In this document: one piece after another, positions 47,101 through 50,568 of the stretch | Position numbering within the stretch: the first letter of the stretch is position 1 | Layout of the letters: the number at the start of each line of letters is the position of its first letter | From: Variovorax sp. | GTDB lineage: Bacteria > Pseudomonadota > Gammaproteobacteria > Burkholderiales > Burkholderiaceae_C | Assembly (NCBI GenBank): GCA_004210915.1 | Contig: SEGS01000017.1 | Span: 1 to 50,568 of the forward strand | DNA length: 50,568 nucleotides | Direction of reading: 5' to 3' | Made by a program: the position numbers and the translations under genes | Notes under the pieces: model-generated | The model's input: the letters and a program-made list of their open reading frames with translations, nothing else | Told to the model about the DNA's origin: nothing | The model's database searches: none

Positions 47101-47962
47101 GGTTGATGGCCGCCGCTCCGCCCTCGGACTGGCTCGCCACGATGCGGATGCGTCCCTCCTGCTCGACGATGCCTGTGGCCACGGCCAGGCCATTGGCATT
47201 CACCACATCGCTGAAGTCTGGCGCGCTGCCGATGAAGCGTGCACCGCTGTAGATCGAGCCGCTCACGTTGATTGCGCCGGCACTGAGCGTCACGCCGTTG
47301 ATCGCGTTCACGCGTCCCAGGATCGAGATCACGCCGTTGCCGCTGATGGGCGCCGTGCCGTTCAGCAGCTGCTGGACCGAGGCCGTGTTCGGCGTGCCAC
47401 CGGGGCCGAAGAAGCTCTGCACGAAGGAAACGGTCGGCGTGCTGACATTCAGCGAACCCACATTGACGACGCCGTTGATGCCGACCACGAGGCCGTAGGG
47501 ATTGGCAAACCAGACGTTGCCGCCGATCCCGCCGTCCTTGATGCTGTTCAGGACACCGTTGATGTCCGTGCGCCCGTCGCGCACGATGTTGATCAGGTTC
47601 GCCGTCCCGGCCGGGAGGTACATGTTCGCCGTGACGCCCTGCTGAACCCCGAAGGTCGAGAAGGAGTTGAAGGCGTTCGCGCCGTTGACGGTGGTGGTGC
47701 GAATGTCGACCACGTTGCCTGCGGGATTGGTGACTGCCGTTTGCGTCCGGCCGTCCGTCACGATGCCCGTCATCGGGCCGGCCGTCGCCGGCGGCACCAG
47801 ACCGATACCGGCCGTGAGCGCAGCCAGCAGTGCGGCCAGTCGCTTCCGCCCGGTGCCGCCCTTGCTGCGGCCCTTTGCGTTTTCTGCCACAGCGACCCAC
47901 ATGCTCAACGCGTCGCTCCACACAATTCGGTAGACGCGGTTCATGGACGAGTGGCGATGCAT
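29150..47962 (-). CDS. Giant TpsA exoprotein, LktA-family filamentous adhesin
   Basis: 6,270 residues (about 600 kDa or more). The start at 47962 has CAGGAG upstream and leads into an extended signal peptide (ESPR, MNRVYRIVWSDALSMWVAVAE) and a second hydrophobic stretch ending PPATAG. A TPS secretion domain follows (about residues 55-330, with NVWFANPYGLVVG). Most of the rest is beta-helix built from units like VGIGASVAVN...AQIGDNA, as in Fusobacterium LktA-type proteins. Special parts: four hydrophilic loops (about residues 520-1710), an alpha-helical insert (about 3830-4200), a CNWWTLC segment (near 4745), 58-residue repeats (about 5670-5820), and a C-terminal Cys pair. It is exported by the overlapping TpsB gene. 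Adhesion, biofilm or contact competition are possible roles; toxicity is not shown. Confidence 0.92.
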   Translation of the reverse strand: MHRHSSMNRVYRIVWSDALSMWVAVAENAKGRSKGGTGRKRLAALLAALTAGIGLVPPATAGPMTGIVTDGRTQTAVTNPAGNVVDIRTTTVNGANAFNSFSTFGVQQGVTANMYLPAGTANLINIVRDGRTDINGVLNSIKDGGIGGNVWFANPYGLVVGINGVVNVGSLNVSTPTVSFVQSFFGPGGTPNTASVQQLLNGTAPISGNGVISILGRVNAINGVTLSAGAINVSGSIYSGARFIGSAPDFSDVVNANGLAVATGIVEQEGRIRIVASQSEGGAAAINLQGAAMLATSIDLAAASTLDTASLAVSSGISAAEASATIDIQSSQLRAIEGVTAKATTAVNTRTYTLPVAVTVQRVDANAGVTVGGTTTITAGSDVALQASSAVTTQATPTSALANLAGDAAVAVSDVKSAAAVRVTGDAAILATGRLALSADNTVSTQSVADASAAGSTAAGAAVAVSVIDSRTSAVIDGNARIAAASLDLAATSRNTVEATAKAAAQGAQKDESGQSQGSQTLDKYKDSASTADSQGGSGIQVAGAVVVSDLTSRTEALMASSQAATVAGAAAVRSEESNSVTVSADSSATGGAQGIGAAVAINLASLGNQAAVAQTLQAGSLDVRATMAAAAPVNSFVTTAVSGAGASNVGVAGSLAVNAIDSATTAALRTGANVTLTGPAANAALTARNASQSNTSATPAEGGAAGDKVGIGASVAVNVIGTRTSAQIGDNAVLGGARDVRIDAASAHTARTEVEAGSEGGISITPAAAVSIVNHTTGASLGAGAAPLTLTGDLALQAAQSSATTTTAKGSALGGKAAIGAAVAVALVDDIVEARTARAVIATGTAGAGKGQVSLDAKGSSASTVSATASASGGHGAEDAGATDGATGAPKEDATVDQKVGKQLALGKKTQAANNVGDSKQQASTGNAVQAQKDGKGSASTSEGQVAVAAAVGINLQNATVRAEVPANVQSAGALKILATGNTDAAVATDGRALPEVGEDGQAAGGTTKVGIGAAVAVNLLASVTEARIGSQANIQSNGLYLAAGMTDVAGDATHTVDTQASAGAGGSSVGVAGALALNLIDTSSQALLQGGALVNAGTGAVSIRAENNTDITAKAAPVDKGATGGKVGIGASVAVNITGNRSTAEIEDGAALSGSGDVSLDAKSAHAATTEAEAGAAGGIAITPALALAMLNNTTTARLGTGAALQGAGAVSVNAEQSNTTTTTSKGSAAGEKASIGAAVGIALVNDVTVATTARDIVNATGDVVIAAAGSSQHTTSASASSKGGKDDDQAGKTGADGKKQEDATVDDKVGNQLDYGKQQQTKANVGSTEQKGATGTAAGGKASASSSEGKLSVAAAVAVNVVDARVTASIGDGRTVSTTGAVEVAASGQTDAKASSDGTAVGKTAQVGIGAAASVNQVLSQTTARIGSDARVTADGISVAASMTDRAGDKQHALEAKAESGAGGSKVGIAASLALNLANTSGRATVGDRATLVASGGNVAVSAEDRASHAALAMPTTNGGAAGGKVGVGVSVALNVVDTTSVAQIGTGASVSDADDLTVSAVSAVDTRAEATAGAQGGKLAFDAAVAITTLNQSTQASIASGAAIATAGDVSLKATSSGTHTATAKGEAKSGTAAIGAAVGVITSNSATQATLDRDLAAAGKLEVAAAASRAYTADASASAGGSQSDQTYADNKAQASSAASTRTLENNQNSKTNQGTQGGGKVAIAAAVGVNVLNDDVQAAIAAGRTVASGSSLDVIANNDTNFSARGAGDAVDAKVQVGVGVGVGISIANNSTVASLGDNVQVTSAGDMTAAAASTQNTSPDFARKLAAEGVAGASASKVGVAGAFAVAVSNAQTLASIGNNARIGQAGDVRIEATNTSMLGAKAWAAAKGGNVGVGASVATVVSDNAYRATLGSGAQVNADSLALNAENRKVTTPGVSLQVSGVDDVKNLPDRLTSGPLIGGTNYYTEAVSGAASDKVAVAGAVAVNVFTDQTETAIGAGAKVTTTGEVALTARNDTGATSLAAAASVAGKVGVGVSAAVVKSENNTRSHIDAGAEVNGADGIRVAAENVQDVNLIGFSGAVGGKVGVAGVANVLLSKNVAEASVADSAATRLRTAGGLTVEAKNALTALDIVSGVAVGGSVGVGVAAAVHTLENETRAFIGKGVQATAGGATRVAAQAGDDLTTFAIGAAAAGSVAVGGAAIVNVMHGQTEAYIGDGVQLNKGATLAQQSVDVSAASDTSVFDVVVGAGGGGSVGGGAAGDVGVLSKSTQAWIGGNAWVEAGRNLTVQANAQEDLRLTSIGFGVGGSAGLAGSAAVFTLTTDTQARIDDGATVRVRGSALVAADGRTAVDLIAGSAAGGGSAAVGAAAGVVVLDKSTLGRIGANADVQALGEGDALQAATGHYDISYGGAITGEGRVSKSGLKPTDAEGNAIGGRDAFNALTQERVAARQTDAFRGVAVTATNSDSVKSYAVTGAGAGAAAITVGANVSTVDTETQAVIAGGAKINQTADAANAAQSVRVAAGNEQFHLGLAGAASGAGAVAVGAGADVFVAKNDTLAAIDTGARVKAARDVQVLAEGSTQVLDMGVGLSAAGTVAVAGSVAVVSLANQTQALVGGGTTRIDAGGNVRVAARDDTKTDVVAGAAAAGFGAAGIGAAVGVSSITKTTEAAIGGGATVNALGNGTAGMSAYTGDSVDALHTVARGVQVEATSSEDLFTVVASGAAGLYAGISGAISVESVQSDTRATIGAGAKINQTNAGANAAQDVNVTARNQLRSQVVTGSVALGAGALAGGVDVGTINNRTTASVGAGAQVQAARDIAVNALGKQDIETTVVSGAGGLVGLAGGVAVYGVGETLGQDARDQLSHEGSSRNVNQEADAQASDDTVGRMLAGSDDARMRDIGASAQARRSAVSISNGLVNPQPSGNAAQVGNGAVLVAGRDVGVNAHGKIDFGMTTGAVSVGALGLGAGVGIGKIAFNNQAVVGDNVSVTAAATQAGGDVRIRASLAENAQATAFAGTGGVVALNAAYAGLSDDSVTRASIGSNVAIHRADEVIVNAVDTRSLESEAYGASVGGYVAGASIADSRIGGSTSASIGGDAAIGSAAGDAVRALNVTASADMQAQSHAVAAAAGLGLALSGAVSTASAKPQVDAFVTGGTLVLGQDATVSATGKTRAQAESLGVNVGFGAAAGGSVAKADAVSRVNAYLGSNTQVTGRNLTVSATQALAGSGANVSADATGASGALFAGLTATAAHADHDSRVSSTVGDGSKLTLTGTALVKATNDTHQQADASGFAAGIVAAGFNEARATSNTVTTAALGDNVHVAAPVASPATLMTAVSVLADGTDRNRADATSGSGGLIAGSAATATTSSTSRTTAITGSGDDARRIAAKTFTLKATHLTDYNAVVNSVNASVVGASGARAVNAVDSTVRAEVGAGGRVSANDIVVFAGNSSTKRWIGSAAADSAAFNVDSGSGGVIDLPAASSKTAISQTTMAAVGEGARVHALMPSAGRASFSMDAYNDIMARDKTRLDSGGVISVAKSVSHINVNKSDATVAIGDSAEVTSDIGDINAGARANVSLDSRAQANVYGLAGAPSGEAHANYTGNNVASVGANALVRADDGSVLLAGGQSSNGTATRIDANTAVNLWNKTAIPIDTDPDAQANIVNNARVTLAAGSKVETAQHIALYADKGLVTAEAKGIGKDLYREALAAAASGISNLFGGGDVSFDIIGGSTSVAGRAVVHVDGIAMTGINRRASLTFEIELVDAQGNLSAVPVYKYTYLQDAQGRYLDKDGNVTTTASQYVEIDRQVLWRMKATGTKGVTHTVEYGKGIGADIQERISKLRNLMEQYAADDVARGAYEAEINFLMFKLAELGLAKVTTDENGNQQVDPGRSGNPSPYEIATAQIKQYQMQLMSETGKASGSGQLISNTATSVVAAGTTIGTSGTTITTKGATLATAHGSIDTSLKALDRFDAANATYVAMQALVADNATQLAAIATNRTANATALGTIATRNTTITTLLAEIETRRTSLQSLTYGSTAYMAVQAEIDSRQVSIRAASGEIQTLLSGVSTRSAAIQTASDKVVANNGVIATNQAALATAFKKADGSQDTAATAIGTAVSNTLATRNDISAAATAIGAEAGKFAGTAGFVNVVAVNNTAIDTAISGKTSATTNLAQLRNDLPNQSKVSADGPIADFITVDDITVKLGNIRAKGDVLQGSGQLNAPGDARIDITNNTPNFLKLGNLTVDSEEGGTVRFNDVLVNSAADINRINGGGTLANNLTVLTRDTSSAPQPSINITSTYNPNAAGTKVLAAAPNIELAGDISNLRGSVTVRSEAGSILSNGNIRAGTVDIEAKNGDFVQSYVDNFFHVGGDPGSIQDLGTPVGGGIVANGSVFLSARYLNINSLVQSGIENWHINLPAAPKLTGSASFFGLSQASLDAAVSAYNSAAAGDKPGKAYVYFTVAGGQVGYDVVRNRLEVDMAFARADRDTAGWATRTAVSGGLYQLVGDYGNIGANYDAVNNRFELDGTQVSGGYIQLYGQIMNTSSTGGGTLRALDGYGQIVVNNPTGLSVVINKLDTGKDASGTGRGIAGIIDITDIRSIDGGKAQTTRTVYRRENGKVTINGAEDVTATSGRATTYAPQTGLRYAWTTGADFRTMTYWQYKGAQYFGTSSLRTTPQGSVVSQDGPYLLDSYRLDNGTYLYKDTNAVNVVHTNPGAVTHQTSEFWLKTKEWSKCNWWTLCIAGNYYQNWTETEGTTKITTQTLKADNKINIQFSGYDTGAVTINSAADVLLKGDINNASGNVRINAGSGVTPLTGVATTDRSIVRLSDTALVTGKNVALNATGDVGGARPGALAGDPVQAVAVVVKGGQLDAVATNGNVNVTQTIGDLRLGNVRAGGSTLDGNGRVTLVSDGSIVAASAASLVQGDRIDLTSQNGGIGGIASPLKLNVGYSDDLSKRALYGVRAAAQDDIGIETAAWSGNTAGHMLVDTVVSTGGDVLLKTPGRIIDNNPIESIDTRTWAELLAFWDASGLRAGTAENNANKAQAIRSYEQGLTQEYKLYWQIRSTQTDPASYQPDFRYTASAAERQFLTVAGQTPQQTADAISAFETERTASYHALNTRVGGISASYDSGFKYKASGPESDAILAKSSWTDRELGISISAGLLKDVTNTNPVVKSANVSGRTVTLQAGQAIGETQAAVVVPTNINPADLTDEMKVALASAERSDIVVTDGSITVLRRAPVNFNAIDALNVSVTAAPVPGTDLGSAFLASMGNGRLGNIDVSGDTRIKVRGSITHAQGTSPAVQTGNLVLEAASGGIGFVPGDGVTPGTSQPLRLNLRGGATLTARAADNVEVEEEDDLNVDTIYSRKTVKVKAGGSILDGVGDNELNVLGNQVELTAAGDIGGPGAAALGVGVSGTTGRVTATAAGDVHLNGPSGRLFSLGDVTAGGDVSLTGSIDTLLDGAVRTAGAVDLRAGQTLALTANGSVASTGGDLRADAGELRMADGSSLRADTGTVHIATVNDATITGISTGNGTADAVRIQAGGDVRDGGDTRLDIVADSGPAAGVTLVAGGDIGKGNALEMRLLNLNGSAGGSVDLAVQGDVAVGTFTAVDSVTLNASGDIATALIDSALGSVTLASTGGGIRAGTTRAFGDVSLTAGAGDVNAGTTQAGSNVALTAVTGNVQAADTTAGTRVDVDAAQSATLANTTASGDIAVRAGNDVQTGTTQAGGNVALIAVTGNVQAADTTAGGRIDVAAAQSATLANTTANGDIAVRAGTDVQTGTTQAGGNLALTAVAGNVQAVDTTAGGRIDVAAAGQLSLFSANAGGDMALGAGGNLVANTLTSQAGSITARATAGDVQTGSVRAAGDVALTAEAGSVQADTTAAGGSIAMNAAQDIALQTATAGRDIVLNAGRDLQAGALVAGGGIRATSGRDMDIGSAVAGGDIALDAGRHLRAGTLASTGGSVHAMARTGNLRIDDLDAAQSASVVAPLGQVELGRVRATQDFTLVAQNDVSVREGTAGGTFTLSSTGGNASAGTITADAVVMSALGRVSADRLNVQSMFSLAGDGVNAQVYGGAIPVRGTVTGYNGGIASDVVLGLSGQGGFTIDRFYAQTAAITNPVGPLSIDRMWVTRQGTVTNPLTQVVINQFDRSIQPGADVQLFSFGAPFSFSMYDNHAFTSAFVVYRSPQHDDIADMGWNRSAVEFSELALSVARKNDDATLTARQGNEGQGDASPVRYSGVPVALESDCGKNLVPECAR
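30493..30960 (-). repeat. 174-base tandem repeats in tpsA
   Basis: About 2.7 near-identical copies. The segment GCCA(A/C)GTTGC recurs at 30561, 30735 and 30909, exactly 174 bases apart, and flanking sequence matches too. Each unit encodes 58 residues of the type VQAADTTAG...DIAVRAG. The near identity shows recent duplication or gene conversion. Confidence 0.85.
42757..46450 (-). repeat. Long-period (~1.2 kb) duplicated modules in tpsA
   Basis: Related modules of about 385-410 residues occur in series. Each contains a charged, Gln/Lys/Asp-rich loop (near 46.40, 45.25, 44.05 and 42.85 kb) followed by paralogous beta-helix units. Two loops are clearly homologous: EDATVDQKVGKQLALGKK and EDATVDDKVGNQLDYGKQ, 1,235 bases apart. 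Confidence 0.75.
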
Positions 47963-48043
47963 GCTGTGGCTCCTGCAGAGGGGCGGGCGCATGGAACCAA
48001 TCGGATTCCCGCCCATAGGTCGTACTACCGAATTGGTAACTTT

Positions 48044-48087
48044 GTATTACGATGCCACAGAGTGTGAACAAATGTCAATGATTGTTC
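48044..48087 (-). promoter_or_regulatory. Promoter/operator region of tpsA
   Basis: An AT-rich island (about 48015-48110) in otherwise GC-rich DNA. On the minus strand TTGTTC and TAATAC are 16 bases apart, a weak promoter match; a TTGACA is also present slightly upstream. A dyad GAACAA-N10-TTGTTC (48066-48087) overlaps this and looks like an operator. The regulator is unknown. Confidence 0.4.
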
Positions 48088-48211
48088 GTACTCGTTTACA
48101 AGCGCGATTCTTCCGTCGACGGCGCTGCCTGCGCGGCCGGGATCGAATGGAATGTGAACTGCAATTCGAGACGCTGGGCAGGCCCGCCAGCGTCGGTCGG
48201 AGATCAGCCGT

Positions 48212-48526
48212 TCAGTCTTGCGGCGGCGTGGCGCCAGGCAGCACGACCCGGCGGCGTTTCTTGACGATCACCGTGGCAGGCGGGGCAGTCCGGGCTGGCT
48301 CCACCGGCCGGCCATGCGTGGCCCGCAGCGCATAGAGCACGCGGCTGGCATTCAAGGGCTCGACGATATCCCCATTCACCTGCGCATAGCCGCCGTCGGG
48401 CAGGCTCGCCAAGGCCCCGATCTGCATGCCGCGTTGCACGGTGCCGAGCAGCCGCATGTCGTCGCGGGCATAGGTAAACAACGACCAGCGGGGTCCGATG
48501 GTGATCTGGAGGGGTTCCTGGCTCAT
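48212..48526 (-). CDS. Hypothetical protein upstream of tpsA
   Basis: 104 residues, no signal peptide or membrane span. The N-terminal 70 residues look like a small beta-rich fold (QITIGPRWSLFTYARDD, GGYAQVNGDIVEPLN), and the C terminus is Pro-rich then basic (VKKRRRVVLPG). Good high-GC codon use supports a real gene; the ribosome site is weak. It lies on the same strand as tpsA, about 250 bases upstream, but the AT-rich promoter region separates them. Only a loose link to tpsA or the helicase can be proposed. I do not recognise a family. Confidence 0.6.
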   Translation of the reverse strand: MSQEPLQITIGPRWSLFTYARDDMRLLGTVQRGMQIGALASLPDGGYAQVNGDIVEPLNASRVLYALRATHGRPVEPARTAPPATVIVKKRRRVVLPGATPPQD

Positions 48527-48603
48527 GGATGAAGGCGCGATGCGGGGTGTCTGACGACTGCAGGGCGGCCGTCGGTGGGCAGAAACGTTTGCACTTTATA
48601 ACG

Positions 48604-48634
48604 AAAAAAGCGCGCCTTCCATCGAAGACGCGCT
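48604..48634 (-). terminator. Intrinsic terminator of the DEAD-box helicase gene
   Basis: On the minus strand, AGCGCG...CGCGCT with an inner CTTC/GAAG stem is followed by six Ts. It lies 27 bases past the helicase stop. Confidence 0.85.
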
Positions 48635-48660
48635 CATTGCGGGAGCGGGACGGCTGTGAA

Positions 48661-50511
48661 TCAGCGCGCCGGCTTGAAGGCGCGCTTGGCAGCGTCGCGC
48701 GGAACGAACACCTTGCCAGGCGCACCGTGCCCGGCGCCATTGCCACGCGGCGCAAAGCCTTCACCACCGCGGCCGGGACCTGCACCGCGCGGTGCGTTGT
48801 CGCCCCAACCCGGCTTGCGGCCGTAGCCTTCTTCGCGACCGGCGCCGAAGCCGGCGTTGTGGCCGCGGCCTGCACCTTCGAAGTTGCCCCGCGGCGCACC
48901 GGCGCCCGGTGCCCGCGATGCGCGGTCGTTGAAGCCGGAAGCGCCTGCGTAGTTGCTGCCCCCACCGAAGCCGCCGGCGTTGCCGCCGCGGTAACCACCG
49001 CCGTTGCCGTTGCCGAACTTGCGATCGCGCGAAGGCGTGTCACGGCTGTCGCGGCCACGGAACTCGCCTTGCGGGCGCGACTGCGGCATGCGCTGCTGTG
49101 GCTCCAGGCCCGGAATCGTCTCGGCCTTGAACTGCTGGCGGCTGTACTGCTCGATGTCCATGATCTTGCGGCGATCGCGGAACTCGGCGAAGGTCACGGC
49201 GATGCCGTCGCGGCCGGCACGGCCCGTGCGACCGATGCGGTGGGTGTAATCCTCGGCCTTCATCGGCAGGCCGAAGTTGAAGACGTGGGTGATGGTCGGC
49301 ACGTCGATACCACGCGCGGCCACATCGGTCGCCACCAGGATCTGCACCTGACCTTGGCGCAGCGCCATCAGGCGGCGATTGCGCAGCCCCTGGCTCAGCG
49401 CGCCGTGCAATGCCACGGCACTGAAGCCGTCCTGCTGCAGGTCATTGGCCAAACCGTCGCATTCGACCTGGGTGCTGGCGAACACGATGGCCTGGTTGAT
49501 GGTCGTGTCGCGCAGCCAGTGGTCGAGCAGCTTGCGCTTGTGCTGCATGTTGTCGGCCCAGAACAGCACCTGCTTGATGTTCGCGTGCTTTTCCTGCGGG
49601 CTGTCGATCGTGATGCGCTGCGGTTCACGCATCACGCGCTGGGCCAGTTGCTGGATGCGCGGCGCGAAGGTCGCGCTGAACATCATGGTCTGCTGGCGTT
49701 CGATGGTCAGCTGATTGACTTCGGCCAGGTCGTCCGAGAAGCCAAGGTCGAGCATGCGGTCGGCTTCGTCGACGACCAGGAACTTGACCTGATCGAGCTT
49801 GATCTGCATCGAGCGCTGCAGGTCGAGCAAACGGCCCGGCGTGGCAACCACGAGGTCGGCGTTCTGCAGCTTGGCGATCTGCAGCTGGTAAGGCATGCCG
49901 CCCACCACGCTGGCGATGCGAAGACCCCGGCAATGCTTGACCAGTTCGATGGCGTCGTGCGCGACCTGCTGCGCGAGTTCGCGCGTCGGGCACAGGATCA
50001 GGGCGCCGGGCGTGGCGGCCTTGAAATGGCGTGCGTTGGTCGGGTCCTTGCGCTTGGGCTTCTTGAGCGGCGCTTCGCCGCGTGCAGCGGCTTCGGCAGC
50101 CTGGCGCTGGAACTCGGCCTTGGCTTCGGCTTCGGCTTCGGCCTGGCGCTTGAGCAAGGTGTGCAGCACGGGCAGCAGGAAGGCGGCGGTCTTGCCGCTC
50201 CCGGTCTGGCTCGAGACCATCAGGTCGACGAAGCGCGAAGCGCCTTCGGCATTACCGCCCATCGCGAGCGGGATTACCTTGTCCTGCACGGTGGTCGGCT
50301 GGGTGAAGCCCAGGTCGGTCGTGGCGGCAACCAGTTCCGGCGCAAGGCCGAGGCGGACGAAGCCGTTGGGCAATGCGGGCTCTTCAACCGCCGGCTCGAC
50401 AGCGTCGAGTGCTTCGAGGATGGGCGCCTCGGACACGGTGTCGAGTGCGGCGGAAAATTCGGTGGATTGCACAGGCGCGAGTTCGCCCTGCGCTTCAAAA
50501 GCGTCGGTCAT
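48661..50511 (-). CDS. DEAD-box RNA helicase, RhlE-like
   Basis: 616 residues. Motifs in order: Q-motif region LGFTQPTTVQDKVIP (about 68-82), I SSQTGSGKT, Ia PTRELAQQ, II VVDEADRML, III FSATF, V ATDVAARGID, VI HRIGRTGRAGR. Between motifs I and Ia is an extra charged segment of about 40 residues (QAEAEAEAKAEFQRQ ... KKPKRKD), longer than in most family members. The C-terminal 150 residues are Gly/Arg/Asn-rich with RGG-like boxes, a disordered RNA-binding tail ending basic. It probably remodels structured RNA or ribosome precursors, as RhlE/DeaD proteins do, often in the cold. The short region upstream (50512-50568) holds a GAGCGC/GCGCTC dyad. Confidence 0.92.
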   Translation of the reverse strand: MTDAFEAQGELAPVQSTEFSAALDTVSEAPILEALDAVEPAVEEPALPNGFVRLGLAPELVAATTDLGFTQPTTVQDKVIPLAMGGNAEGASRFVDLMVSSQTGSGKTAAFLLPVLHTLLKRQAEAEAEAKAEFQRQAAEAAARGEAPLKKPKRKDPTNARHFKAATPGALILCPTRELAQQVAHDAIELVKHCRGLRIASVVGGMPYQLQIAKLQNADLVVATPGRLLDLQRSMQIKLDQVKFLVVDEADRMLDLGFSDDLAEVNQLTIERQQTMMFSATFAPRIQQLAQRVMREPQRITIDSPQEKHANIKQVLFWADNMQHKRKLLDHWLRDTTINQAIVFASTQVECDGLANDLQQDGFSAVALHGALSQGLRNRRLMALRQGQVQILVATDVAARGIDVPTITHVFNFGLPMKAEDYTHRIGRTGRAGRDGIAVTFAEFRDRRKIMDIEQYSRQQFKAETIPGLEPQQRMPQSRPQGEFRGRDSRDTPSRDRKFGNGNGGGYRGGNAGGFGGGSNYAGASGFNDRASRAPGAGAPRGNFEGAGRGHNAGFGAGREEGYGRKPGWGDNAPRGAGPGRGGEGFAPRGNGAGHGAPGKVFVPRDAAKRAFKPAR

Positions 50512-50568
50512 GATTCAATTTCATACGCGAGCGCTGCCGTGAGCGGCGCTCCGTTGGTGGTTAAAAAC

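Noticed and set aside
29150..47962. Calling TpsA a leukotoxin or haemolysin.
   Set aside because: Only the LktA-like repeat architecture is seen. There are no RTX nonapeptides, no C-terminal toxin domain and no immunity gene, so a CdiA-type or haemolytic role is not supported.
29360..48067. Very long plus-strand open frames opposite tpsA (29360-37960, 37979-43918, 44135-48067).
   Set aside because: All three are in the same frame, exactly codon-aligned with tpsA. Stops there would need TTA, CTA or TCA codons in tpsA, which this high-GC genome avoids. The predicted proteins are Arg/His/Ala-rich with no domains, so this is a codon-bias shadow.

Overview
The window reads as chromosomal DNA from a high-GC beta-proteobacterium, most likely order Burkholderiales and close to Comamonadaceae (Variovorax-like). 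This rests on codon use with G/C in nearly every third position, a BPSS1780-type membrane protein, a homoserine kinase of the APH-like ThrB type beside polA, a CIO-type cytochrome bd, and an ESPR signal on a very large two-partner-secretion protein. The genus is inference. No phage, insertion sequence or CRISPR array was seen.

Layout. 1-6.6 kb: the end of an EamA transporter and a rhodanese-type sulfurtransferase, then a four-gene cluster (ZrgA/DUF2796, ABC ATPase, MacB/FtsX-type permease, DUF3299) that matches known zinc-responsive clusters. A DUF4189 protein, a small acidic protein and a His-rich ZIP transporter follow. 6.7-20.4 kb: housekeeping and metabolic genes, namely a Tat-exported dienelactone hydrolase-like protein, a DadA-like oxidoreductase, polA, a DUF2782-like protein, thrB, a membrane protein, a YdcF-like protein, a UvrD/PcrA helicase, guaC with an intrinsic terminator in its leader, a KynB-like alpha/beta hydrolase and an SDR enzyme. 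20.4-21.9 kb: tRNA-Lys(CUU) with a clear promoter and terminator, a poorly coding stretch, and a LysR gene broken by one frameshift.

21.9-27.5 kb: a lipoprotein with ten thrombospondin type 3 calcium-binding repeats at a 36-residue period, a cyanide-insensitive-type bd oxidase operon (cioA, cioB and an overlapping 48-residue DUF2474 subunit), and an unusual reading frame joining a DUF378 membrane domain to a GAF domain, with a promoter-like site between the two.

27.5-48.0 kb: the dominant feature, an overlapping tpsA-tpsB pair on the minus strand. TpsA is about 6,270 residues, an LktA-family filamentous adhesin/exoprotein built from beta-helix repeats, with large internal duplications, an alpha-helical insert, and only four cysteines that I can see, in two close pairs. 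One pair is at the extreme C terminus, as in HMW1-type surface-tethered adhesins. TpsB is its outer-membrane transporter. The upstream region is AT-rich and carries a dyad. 48.2-50.5 kb: a small unknown protein and a RhlE-like DEAD-box RNA helicase.

The strongest candidates for something new are the architecture of the giant TpsA, the DUF378-GAF reading frame, the terminator in the guaC leader, and the TSP3 lipoprotein.
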